Shown here: positions 53,564 through 61,512 of the stretch, in pieces
Position numbering within the stretch: position 1 is the first letter of the stretch
Layout of the letters: each line of letters begins with the position of its first letter
From: an uncultured Ruminococcus sp.
Lineage (GTDB): Bacteria; Bacillota; Clostridia; Oscillospirales; CAG-272
Length of the DNA stretch: 64,000 bases
Direction: 5' to 3'
Assembly (NCBI GenBank): GCA_902782445.1
Contig: CACZNC010000006.1
Coordinates: forward strand, 16,879-80,878
Translations under genes and position numbers: made by a program
Notes under the pieces: model-generated
What the model was told of the DNA's origin: nothing
What the model saw: only the letters and a program-made list of their open reading frames with translations
Databases searched by the model: none

Positions 53564-55072
53564 ATGAAAGGCATGAAAGCAACCTGTATAACGCTCGCCG
53601 CTCTATTGATCGTTCTGTCTCTGTGCGCCTGTTCGAACGGAACGGCGCTTCAGGAACCCGTCGAAACCGAACCGAAGACGGAACCGGCCGACGTCTCCGG
53701 ATCCGCTGAGACCGAAGATGTTCCCAAAGATTCCCTCGAGGCTCGCCTTTCGGTAGAGGACGGACTCCCGGACGCGGATTATGACGGGCGAGCTTTCCAT
53801 ATCCTCGGGTACGATTTCACCTTGTCTTCGATCTGGACGGACGAGCTGAATGGCGATGTAGTGAACGATGCCCTCTTCAACCGTCAGACAAAAATCAACG
53901 ACCGGTTCAATGTCGTTCTCTCCGTTTCGGGGGGACAGGATTACAGCGGAACTTCCGCCGCGGCCAAGAACTCCGTCACGGCGGGAGACGACGAGTTTCA
54001 GCTCTATTGCTCCCATGTGGTACAGATGGGAATCGATGTGACGTCGAACATCTACCGGAATCTGTACGAGATTCCCCACCTCGATTTCTCGAGGCCTTGG
54101 TGGAGTTCGGAAGTCGAGAAGAATCTGACCTATCGCGGGAGAGCGTTTCTGGCAGTAGGGGATTTCGACCTGTCTGCCCCCCACAGTACGAAGTGTCTGT
54201 TTTACGACAAGGGCCTTGCAGCGGAATATGGACTGGATGACATCTATTCTGTTGTGAAGTCCGGGGAGTGGACGAAGGACATTTTTTATACCGTCACTTC
54301 CGTTTATGAAGATCTGAACGGCGACGGGCTCCGCGATGAAAACGACCGGTATGGCTTTTCGCTGGATCAGAACGGCGATGCGAACATTTGGATCTACGTC
54401 TTCGGCAAAAAGGTCCTGGAACCGCAGGAGGACGGCTCGTTTGCCAATACGTACTACGACGAAAAGCTCGTCTCCATCGTGGAATGGGCGTATGATTTGC
54501 AGTTCAACCGCCCTTCGACCTATTCGGCGGCTTCCTGGAGCATCGGCGTCGATATGATTACGGAACAGAAGACTCTGATCGGGATGGGCGGCGTCAGACA
54601 TGCCCTCACCTATCTCAGGGACAGTGAGATCGATTATGCCATCATCCCTTTTCCCAAATGGGACGTGCAGCAGGAAGGATATTACACCTATGTTGACGGA
54701 TCTCACGATACGCAGGGCGTGCTTCTGACCATTCGGGACGCGGATTTTGTCGGAACGATCACCGAAGCCCTGAACGCGGAAGGATGGAAAATGGTGTCTC
54801 CCGCGTATTACGACAATGCGCTGAAATACAAAGGAGCGCGGGACGAGCAGTCGATCGAGATGCTCGACATCCTTCTTGACGGTCGGATCTTCGATTTCGG
54901 ATATGTATACGGCGGATTCGAGACGCCCGCGAGCTGGCTGCGACGGGTCATCAACGGAGGCAGTGCAGACATCGCGTCCTATGTCAAGCGCAATGAGAAG
55001 GTCTGGAACAAGACGATGGATAAGGTGTATAAAGCGTTTGACGAGTATGAAGGGACCGGAGGTTTGGCATGA
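53564..55072 (+). CDS. Extracellular solute-binding lipoprotein (sugar ABC transporter type)
   Basis: A 502-residue lipoprotein. The signal peptide (CITLAALLIVLSLCACS) ends in L-C-A-C. The long N-terminal linker is Glu/Thr-rich. The body has the family features LFYDKGLAAEYGLDDIYSVV, LNGDGLRDENDRYGFSLDQN (D-x-N-G-D-G-x-x-D-x-x-D motif) and YAIIPFPKWD-like sequence. ATG at 53573 is an alternative start. Its stop overlaps the next start as ATGA. No permease or ATPase gene is nearby, so the transporter must be elsewhere or lost. Confidence 0.88.
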   Translation: MKGMKATCITLAALLIVLSLCACSNGTALQEPVETEPKTEPADVSGSAETEDVPKDSLEARLSVEDGLPDADYDGRAFHILGYDFTLSSIWTDELNGDVVNDALFNRQTKINDRFNVVLSVSGGQDYSGTSAAAKNSVTAGDDEFQLYCSHVVQMGIDVTSNIYRNLYEIPHLDFSRPWWSSEVEKNLTYRGRAFLAVGDFDLSAPHSTKCLFYDKGLAAEYGLDDIYSVVKSGEWTKDIFYTVTSVYEDLNGDGLRDENDRYGFSLDQNGDANIWIYVFGKKVLEPQEDGSFANTYYDEKLVSIVEWAYDLQFNRPSTYSAASWSIGVDMITEQKTLIGMGGVRHALTYLRDSEIDYAIIPFPKWDVQQEGYYTYVDGSHDTQGVLLTIRDADFVGTITEALNAEGWKMVSPAYYDNALKYKGARDEQSIEMLDILLDGRIFDFGYVYGGFETPASWLRRVINGGSADIASYVKRNEKVWNKTMDKVYKAFDEYEGTGGLA

Positions 55073-56388
55073 AGATCGGTTTCGGAAGGGGCGATATTAC
55101 ACCCAGAGGTGGAAAAGTATCTCTATGCGGACAATACCATCTGCGGGTAACCGAGACTGTTTTGGATCCTCTCATGGCGTATGCAATGGTGATAGAAAGC
55201 GAAGATGAGCGGACTGTCTTTGTTGCCGCAGACACATTGCAGCCATACGCATTTTGGACAACATATCTGTGCGAAGCACTGCAGACGGTTCTGCCAGGCT
55301 TGAAAGAGGATCAGTTAATCATTTCTGCAACTCATATTCACACAGGCCCAGGGCCAAGGCTTAAAATGACGGGGGAAGAACGGGAACCGGACGGGGTGAT
55401 TTCTCTGGAGTCCTGTTTCCGTATCGCAATGGATGGCGCTATAGAATCCTTCACCATCCACGACAAGTTGTACACAACCACAGGCGATATCTGCTATAAC
55501 AATCTCGGACAGACATTCTGCTTCCTTTTCAACAAGACGCTTTTCGATGAGGCCTCCCTGGCCTATCCTTACCAGTCCGTGCTTGAAGGAACATGGACAT
55601 GGGACGAATGGGAAAGGATCCTTGAGGTATGTGATTCTGATCTCGATGGGAACGGTGTTATGGATCCGAGTGTAGACCGCTTCGGGTATATGACCCACAT
55701 CTGGAGTGGACTCATCAACATGCAGTTCGCTGCCGGTCTGAGCATCGTGTCGGTCGTTGACGGTGAGCCCGAAATCTCCTTCATGAGTGAGAAGACGGTG
55801 GAGGTCTATGACCGGTACTTCTCACACATCCTCCCTAAGGTGAATATTGAGGTGGATGAAGGCGGCGCGTTCAGAAGCGGGCGGGTGTTCTTTATGGACG
55901 GATCCATGAACAGCGCCATTGGATTCCGGGATATGGATGACGATTTCGGGATTATCCCCTTCCCAAAGTATGCGGAGGATATGGAATATCGGAACGCCGT
56001 TGAAGGCGGAACAAACCTCTTCCTCGTGCCGATTACAGTGAAGGATCTGAACGCTTCTTCCATCATTCTGGAAGGGATGGCTTCGGAGAGTTGGAGGCAC
56101 CTTACCCCTGAATTCTATGAGGTCGTTCTGAAGACCAAGCACGTACGCGACCCTGAATCGGCGGAGATTCTGGATATCATCCGCAGAAGCCGGGTATTCG
56201 ACTTTGGCTATTACAACATGACAATCGGCCTGGACAGCATTCCCGTGAATTTGTACCAGACGTATGGAAATGCTGAGAACCTCGTTTCTTTTTACCAGAA
56301 GAAGGATAAGGTCGCACGCAAGTCCTTGGAAAAACTGATGCAGTCCTACGAGAAGATAGCGGAAGCCCAGCAGGAGATGCTTCCGTAA
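55069..56388 (+). CDS. In-frame chimera: neutral ceramidase N terminus joined to solute-binding protein C terminus
   Basis: A 439-residue frame joining two unrelated families. Residues 1 to ~120 match the start of neutral/alkaline ceramidase-type hydrolases (KIGFGRGDITPRGGKVSLCG, VLDPLMAYAMVIES, ISATHIHTGPGPR with the metal-binding H-x-H). From about residue 122 (TIHDKLYTTTGDICYNNLGQ) it continues as the middle and C terminus of a solute-binding protein (SDLDGNGVMDPSVDRFGYM, DDFGIIPFPKYAEDMEYRNA). No signal peptide and no full hydrolase domain remain, so neither half can work normally. It is probably a recombination product, or an assembly join. Confidence 0.8.
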   Translation: MKIGFGRGDITPRGGKVSLCGQYHLRVTETVLDPLMAYAMVIESEDERTVFVAADTLQPYAFWTTYLCEALQTVLPGLKEDQLIISATHIHTGPGPRLKMTGEEREPDGVISLESCFRIAMDGAIESFTIHDKLYTTTGDICYNNLGQTFCFLFNKTLFDEASLAYPYQSVLEGTWTWDEWERILEVCDSDLDGNGVMDPSVDRFGYMTHIWSGLINMQFAAGLSIVSVVDGEPEISFMSEKTVEVYDRYFSHILPKVNIEVDEGGAFRSGRVFFMDGSMNSAIGFRDMDDDFGIIPFPKYAEDMEYRNAVEGGTNLFLVPITVKDLNASSIILEGMASESWRHLTPEFYEVVLKTKHVRDPESAEILDIIRRSRVFDFGYYNMTIGLDSIPVNLYQTYGNAENLVSFYQKKDKVARKSLEKLMQSYEKIAEAQQEMLP

Positions 56389-56446
56389 TTATGACTCAAC
56401 GCTGCTAAAGATTTATGGTCTATGAAGAATAGAAAAGGGTGAGAAC

Positions 56447-57403
56447 ATGAACGAACTGCTCTGGAGCATCCTCCTCCATCTAGGGGGGAATATGTGGAAC
56501 GAGGAGGGGAATCCGCGGGACCGGGAACATGATCCCGATTCGCAGGCGTCCCCCGTCCTTCGGTTTTCCCGTCCGCTGTGGAGACGGTATTTGGATCGTC
56601 TGAAAGCGTGCGGCGTCAATATGATCCTGCTCGATCTCGGAGAAGGGCTGCGGTACGAATCTCACCCGGAACTGGCAGTGGAAGGATCGTGGACGCGGGA
56701 TGAGATGGCTGCGGAGCTGAAGGTGATGCAGGATATGGGATTCGAGGTCGTCCCGAAGCTAAATTTTTCCGCCTGCCACGATATATGGATGAAAGAATAC
56801 AGCCGGATGCTTTCCACTTCGGTGTATTATCGGGTCTGCGCCGATCTGATTCATGAGGTTTGTGAAGTCTTTCATCCCCGGTATTTCCACCTCGGCATGG
56901 ACGAGGAAAACGCGTTGCTGCAGCGTGCCTACGACATTTCCATCATCAGGCAATACGATCTATGGTGGCACGATCTGTACTATCTGGTCGATTGTGTCGA
57001 GAAAGAAAACGCGCGGGCGTGGATCTGGTCGGACTATATATGGGATCACCGGGACGTATTTCTGAAGAAGATGCCGAAAACGGTGATTCAAAGCAACTGG
57101 TACTATACGGCGAGGTTTAGAGATGGGGAACTGAACGACCGACTCCGCGCGATGCTGGAATGCTACGAAGTCCTCGACAGAGCCGGATACGATCAGGTGC
57201 CGACCGGGAGCAACTGTGTTTGTCGGGAGAATATGGAACTGCTGACGCAATACTGTGCGGAGCGGATCAGCCCGGAACACCTTATGGGATTTATGCAGAC
57301 ACCGTGGATTCTGACTTTGGACAAGAACGAACGGAGGCTTAACCAGGCGGCGGATGCTCTGGCTGAGTCAAAAATGTGGTGGGAAGGGAATAGAGAAACC
57401 TAA
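56447..57403 (+). CDS. GH20-like TIM-barrel protein
   Basis: A 318-residue protein resembling glycoside hydrolase family 20-type barrels. LLHLGGNMW opens it, then VNMILLDLGEGLRYESHPEL, EVVPKLNFSACHDIW, and FHLGMDEENALL, where D-E occupies the place of the catalytic Asp-Glu pair (H-x-G-x-D-E). Trp-rich segments (WIWSDYIWDH, SNWYYT) line the later part. There is no signal peptide. Related proteins are usually uncharacterised. GGTGAGAAC precedes the start. Enzyme activity is plausible, not certain. Confidence 0.65.
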   Translation: MNELLWSILLHLGGNMWNEEGNPRDREHDPDSQASPVLRFSRPLWRRYLDRLKACGVNMILLDLGEGLRYESHPELAVEGSWTRDEMAAELKVMQDMGFEVVPKLNFSACHDIWMKEYSRMLSTSVYYRVCADLIHEVCEVFHPRYFHLGMDEENALLQRAYDISIIRQYDLWWHDLYYLVDCVEKENARAWIWSDYIWDHRDVFLKKMPKTVIQSNWYYTARFRDGELNDRLRAMLECYEVLDRAGYDQVPTGSNCVCRENMELLTQYCAERISPEHLMGFMQTPWILTLDKNERRLNQAADALAESKMWWEGNRET

Positions 57404-57431
57404 CCATACACGATAAGAAAGGTAAGAAGCG

Positions 57432-57911
57432 ATGCACGCATTATTCAAACCTCATCATTTCCTGGATTATCTATACGAAATAGCAGAAAACAACGGCTCG
57501 TTCTACCCCGTCAGCCCTTCCGGGAATGCATGGGGGACCTATGGGAATCTCCTTTCCTCCGGAAAGATCGACACCGTAACATTTACTTCTGGTGCGGATG
57601 ATCCATGTGGACCATGCCAGAAGCTAAAAGACGGAATCTGTACAGATATCTTCCCGGATGAAATTGCTGCGCTGTATGGTGTTGATCACAAATACGATTA
57701 TAACATGAGAATGGATTTGGCGTTTATTGAGAAACTTCCAGAGGTCTTCTCTCCGGATACAGAACGGAGTATAGACGATGTATATGCTCTTTTGAAAGAG
57801 AAGTTGACTCCTTCAATAATCCTGATGAATTGGCCGCGCAAGAACAGAGTCGAGATGACGCTGAGGGGGCTTGATATGGCGATTCAGGTGAGAAGAAAAG
57901 AGGGGCAATGA
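57432..57911 (+). CDS. Uncharacterised Cys-containing protein (DUF1284-like)
   Basis: A 159-residue cytosolic protein that opens with HALFKPHHFLDYLYE and has a Cys cluster DDPCGPCQKLKDGICTD (three Cys, plus HH near the start) that could bind a metal or Fe-S cluster. The layout resembles DUF1284 proteins. It lies 28 bases after the GH20-like gene with AAAGGTAAG upstream. No function is known. Confidence 0.55.
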   Translation: MHALFKPHHFLDYLYEIAENNGSFYPVSPSGNAWGTYGNLLSSGKIDTVTFTSGADDPCGPCQKLKDGICTDIFPDEIAALYGVDHKYDYNMRMDLAFIEKLPEVFSPDTERSIDDVYALLKEKLTPSIILMNWPRKNRVEMTLRGLDMAIQVRRKEGQ

Positions 57912-57989
57912 TCCCCCCTAAGGATATTTCCTTATCTTCGGGTGGGGATCTCGCCGCGACGCATGACATTCTGAAGTAATCATTCCTCC

Positions 57990-58475
57990 TTCAACAACAC
58001 GAAGACCATCCGCATCTACGCCGAAGTGACGGATTCCACTGGCGCGAAGGTCACCTCCGGGAAGGCCACTGTATCTCCCGTTGCACAGACAACTCCGGCT
58101 CTGAAGAAAGAACCAGAACCTCAGAACGGAACCGTATTTTTGGGGTCACAGCTGTCTAGAGAATCCGAACTAAAAATATCAACTGGAAGTAAATCAGCTT
58201 ATATAAAGCTGAAGGATAAAAATAAAAAAGATGTGTTTGCCTTTTTCGTTAAGAAAAATTCAACATACACAATTTCAGCTCCGGCAATGGAAGTATATTT
58301 GTATTTTGCGGTTGGTGAAGATTGGTATGGAAGTACTGATTTGTTTGGCTCCTCAACTGTATATTATAGGGATAGTTCAATAACAGATTTTGAAAATTAT
58401 ACATGGGAATATGATCTCAAACAAACCTATGATGGAAATTTTGCCCCTTCGTACGTATCTGAAAATGATTTCTGA
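57990..58475 (+). pseudogene. C-terminal fragment of a secreted Ig-like protein
   Basis: The frame reads SSFNNTKTIRIYAEVTDSTG and on through GAKVTSGKATVSP, resembling the end of a bacterial Ig-like domain, then an AT-rich stretch (ELKISTGSKSAYIKLKDKNK, VYLYFAVGEDWYGSTDLFG). There is no start codon or signal peptide: an in-frame stop precedes it, and a GTG at 58026 falls inside the domain. It is a truncated remnant. The second half has markedly lower GC than the first. Confidence 0.6.
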
Positions 58476-58590
58476 CACAACCTCAATGAAAATGTAAATT
58501 AAAGCGAGTTTGGATAAGGTTTTCTGCGCAGATATCCATACCAGGGGCTGATCTGAAATGATCCACTGGAAGGGAAGTCCCTTTTCAAGG

Positions 58591-58687
58591 GATCCATGAG
58601 GAGAGCCTTCCCACCCAAACAAGGATTTATATCTCTAAAAAAGTCGTTCCCCTCGGGAGCGGCTTTTTTCATAGCGGAGCATCTCTC
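58591..58687 (+). repeat. Dispersed repeat with built-in terminator, copy B
   Basis: A direct repeat of 53159-53255 with the same length and about 80 percent identity by eye. It sits immediately before the glycosyltransferase region and ends in ATAGCGGAGCATCTC. Confidence 0.85.
58643..58669 (+). terminator. Rho-independent terminator in repeat copy B
   Basis: GTCGTTCCC pairs with GGGAGCGGC over a CTC loop, followed by six T, identical in stem to copy A. Confidence 0.85.
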
Positions 58688-58848
58688 TCATGGTGAAAAG
58701 GACAGCAAATGTCCATGTGCAATCTGACGAAAATGAGATAGTGCGCAACATTTTGCCAGCCATGGGTGTATTAAGGGCAAAGGGAAATGAGAGCCTGACG
58801 ATTGGAGTGAACAGCCGGTCGTCCACTTTAAAAGGGCCGGAGAGAGAC

Positions 58849-59991
58849 GTGCAGAAAACAACGAAACGGATCGCAATGATTGGGCATAAATATATCCCAT
58901 CCAGAGATGGAGGCGTGGAGGTCGTTGTCAGTAATCTTGCGCCGCACCTCCAAGAGAGCGAATATGACGTGACCTGTTACAACAGGACGAACAAGGAATT
59001 CAGACAGAGGAGGAAAGACAAGCCGCTGCCGAAGGAATACCGTGGAGTCCGTCTGATCTGGACACCGACTGTGGATCGACGCGGACTGGCGGCTATATCT
59101 TCCTCGATCATAGCCACAATTATGGCAGCGTTCAACCGCTTTGATCTGGTGCATTTTCATGCGGAAGGCCCTTGTGTCCTTTGCTGGCTGCCGCGGCTGT
59201 TCGGCAAAAAGGTGGTGGTTACGATCCACGGTCTGGATCATCAGCGGGAGAAATGGGGAAAACTCGCATCTGCCTACATCCTGCGGGGAGAGAAGAGTGC
59301 CGTCTGCTATGCCCACAAGATCATCGTACTGAGCGAAGGGATGAAAACATATTTCCGTGAGAAGTACGGGCGGGAGACAGTGCTGATTCCAAACGGTATC
59401 GATCCAGTCGAGAATAAAACCGCTGATGAGATCACGAAGAAGTTCGGCCTTGCCTTCCAGGAATATATTCTGTTTGTAGGCCGGCTGGATCCGGGGAAGG
59501 GGATTCGTTATCTCCTTGAAGCATATCAGAAGTTAAAGACCGATAAAAAATTAGTGATCGTCGGCGGCTCTTCGGACACAGACGATTATGTGAAGCAGTT
59601 GCATGAAATGACTGTGGACAAACCCTCTGTCATATTCACCGGTTTTCAGCAGGGACAGATCCTGGAGGAATTGTACAGTAACGCATATCTGTATGTGCTG
59701 CCGAGTGATCATGAGGGAATGCCACTGACGCTTCTCGAAGCCATGAACTACGGATGTTGCTGTGTGACATCCGATATCGCAGAGTGCTCGGATGTTCTCA
59801 ACGGCAGTGGCGTCACATTCCCATGCGGAAACTCGGACGCTTTGAGGGAGGTGCTGCAGGATCTGTGTGATCATCCCGAAAAGACGGAGGCCCTTCGCAG
59901 TGAGGCACGGAAAGAGGTGTCATCCAAATACACCTGGGAAGAAATCACGGCGCAGACGCACAAACTGTACAGTGAACTTCTTGCCCGGTGA
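58849..59991 (+). CDS. Family 4 glycosyltransferase
   Basis: A 380-residue GT-B-fold retaining glycosyltransferase. The N-terminal domain has RIAMIGHKYIPSRDGGVEVV (G-G-V-E-V acceptor-side loop), DLVHFHAEGP and VVVTIHGLDHQREKWGK. The donor-binding domain has PNGIDPVEN, EYILFVGRLDPGKGIRYLLE and the E-x7-E motif SDHEGMPLTLLEAMNYG. GTG at 58849 (GGAGAG upstream) is preferred. An in-frame ATG at 58690 adds about 53 residues without homology. It probably builds surface polysaccharide. Confidence 0.9.
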   Translation: MQKTTKRIAMIGHKYIPSRDGGVEVVVSNLAPHLQESEYDVTCYNRTNKEFRQRRKDKPLPKEYRGVRLIWTPTVDRRGLAAISSSIIATIMAAFNRFDLVHFHAEGPCVLCWLPRLFGKKVVVTIHGLDHQREKWGKLASAYILRGEKSAVCYAHKIIVLSEGMKTYFREKYGRETVLIPNGIDPVENKTADEITKKFGLAFQEYILFVGRLDPGKGIRYLLEAYQKLKTDKKLVIVGGSSDTDDYVKQLHEMTVDKPSVIFTGFQQGQILEELYSNAYLYVLPSDHEGMPLTLLEAMNYGCCCVTSDIAECSDVLNGSGVTFPCGNSDALREVLQDLCDHPEKTEALRSEARKEVSSKYTWEEITAQTHKLYSELLAR

Positions 59992-60072
59992 ACCCGGGCG
60001 GCAAAGCCAAGATGAAAGTTTCATCGGTTCTTGAGAACTGGACACCCCTAAGACTTCAAAGAAAGGGAAAAA

Positions 60073-61146
60073 ATGATCAGCGTAATCGTGCCTGTATACA
60101 AGGTCGAAAAATACCTGCGGCGTTGTGTGGACAGCATCCTTTCTCAGACCTATTCTGATTTTGAATTGCTGCTGGTGGACGACGGTTCACCTGATGGATG
60201 CCCCGGGATCTGTGATGAATACGCAGAAAGCGACCCTCGCGTGAGGGTTATACACAAACCGAATGGCGGGCTGATCTCGGCCCGGAACGCGGGGATCCTT
60301 GCCGCGAAGGGGGATTACGTCTGTATTGTGGACAGTGATGACTGGGCCCTTGAAAACATGCTGGAATTCATTCACGAAACGGTGGCGCAGTCTCCCGAGC
60401 CGCTCGATATGGTGCTCTTCGCGGCCAACAACGTATATGAGGATCATTTGGAAGATACCGTGAACAACGTACCGGACGGGTTTTATGATAGGGAAAAGCT
60501 GGAAAAAGAGGTTTTTCCTTTTCTTCTTACAGATATGCGGAAGGGATTTCATCCAGGCGTCATTCAGGCGCATACCTGGGACAAGGCGTTCAGACGTGAG
60601 TTGCTGGTTGAACACTATACGCGCGAGGAACGGATTCGCGTGTTTACTGACGTGCCCATGACCTACGAATGCCTTTTGCACTGCCAGAACGTGTACATTT
60701 GCAATGAAAAGTTGTACATGTATAATAAAACCAACGAGGACTCCATCCGTGCTAAAAGCCGAGATAATCTTCTGACAAAGAGCTTTCAGTATCTGATCGA
60801 GTATATGAGGGAGCACTTGAGCGGTCTCGGACCGACAATCGACCGCCAGCTTAACGAATACGCGGCTATGTTGATCATCCGAACAGGGAAGTGGCGTGCT
60901 TGTACGGAACCATCCTTGCAGGATGCCATGAAGCACATGAAGGAAGGACTTGATGAATCGGAAATGCTGTCGTATGTTACTGTTAATGGCCTGCAGTGGA
61001 AACCAGGTGCTGTGATCCTGCTCCTGAAGCTGCGCCTCTATTACCCGGCCATTCTTCTTTGCGCCGCCAGGGTTAGACAACAGGTAAAGCCCCAGAAGCA
61101 ATTGGAGGGAGCCTCCCATACATTGAAATCGAATTACGAAAAATAG
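60073..61146 (+). CDS. Family 2 glycosyltransferase
   Basis: A 357-residue inverting glycosyltransferase. The GT-A start is ISVIVPVYKVEKYLRRCVDS, then LLVDDGSPDGCPGICDEYA, PNGGLISARNAGI and the D-x-D-like motif CIVDSDDWALENML (about residue 93). The C-terminal ~200 residues are helical without clear membrane anchoring. AAAGGG lies upstream of its ATG. It pairs with the GT4 gene, consistent with a small surface-glycan locus. Confidence 0.92.
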   Translation: MISVIVPVYKVEKYLRRCVDSILSQTYSDFELLLVDDGSPDGCPGICDEYAESDPRVRVIHKPNGGLISARNAGILAAKGDYVCIVDSDDWALENMLEFIHETVAQSPEPLDMVLFAANNVYEDHLEDTVNNVPDGFYDREKLEKEVFPFLLTDMRKGFHPGVIQAHTWDKAFRRELLVEHYTREERIRVFTDVPMTYECLLHCQNVYICNEKLYMYNKTNEDSIRAKSRDNLLTKSFQYLIEYMREHLSGLGPTIDRQLNEYAAMLIIRTGKWRACTEPSLQDAMKHMKEGLDESEMLSYVTVNGLQWKPGAVILLLKLRLYYPAILLCAARVRQQVKPQKQLEGASHTLKSNYEK

Positions 61147-61197
61147 GTGAAAATCGAGCGTCTGAAAGGGCGCACAGAAAGAGGTAACTGAACAACA

Positions 61198-61243
61198 TCC
61201 GCCAGTTCATTGGATTTTCATCCTTTGGACTGGCGGAGTTTTT
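61198..61243 (+). terminator. Terminator after the glycosyltransferase pair
   Basis: TCCGCCAGT pairs perfectly with ACTGGCGGA over a 22-base loop, followed by GTTTTT. Confidence 0.85.
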
Positions 61244-61254
61244 CCGAAGGGAAG

Positions 61255-61300
61255 GGGAGCGGCTTGTTTCATAGCGGAGCGTTCCCGCCTATTGATGGTA
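61255..61300 (+). repeat. Partial copy C of the terminator-bearing repeat
   Basis: GGGAGCGGCTTGTTTCATAG and CGGAGCG...CCTATTGATGG match the end of copy A (which continues CCCTATTGACAGG). The left arm of the hairpin is degraded. The rest of 61301-61425 is free of genes. Confidence 0.7.
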
Positions 61301-61425
61301 TGGGCGGCGGATAGAAATCATCTCTGCAGCTTTGGGCATTCAGAAACCACTTTGTGTGAAGCTCGCTCCTGACAGTCCTGACAGAGCGTTTCAATCCGTT
61401 ATTTGTTAACAATGGTTAAAAATAC

Positions 61426-61454
61426 TTGAAAACCCATTCGCGATGTTGTATAAT
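61426..61454 (+). promoter_or_regulatory. Promoter of the CBM9-like protein gene
   Basis: TTGAAA (61426-61431) and perfect TATAAT (61449-61454) with a 17-bp spacer, 59 bases before the ATG. Confidence 0.82.
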
Positions 61455-61512
61455 AGTTTACGATACCCGAAAGGGCCGAATCATTCGCAATCAGTGAAAG
61501 GAGATTTGTTTT

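Noticed and set aside
58690..58848. N-terminal extension of the family 4 glycosyltransferase
   Set aside because: No homology to the family before the GTG at 58849, and it starts directly at the edge of repeat copy B.
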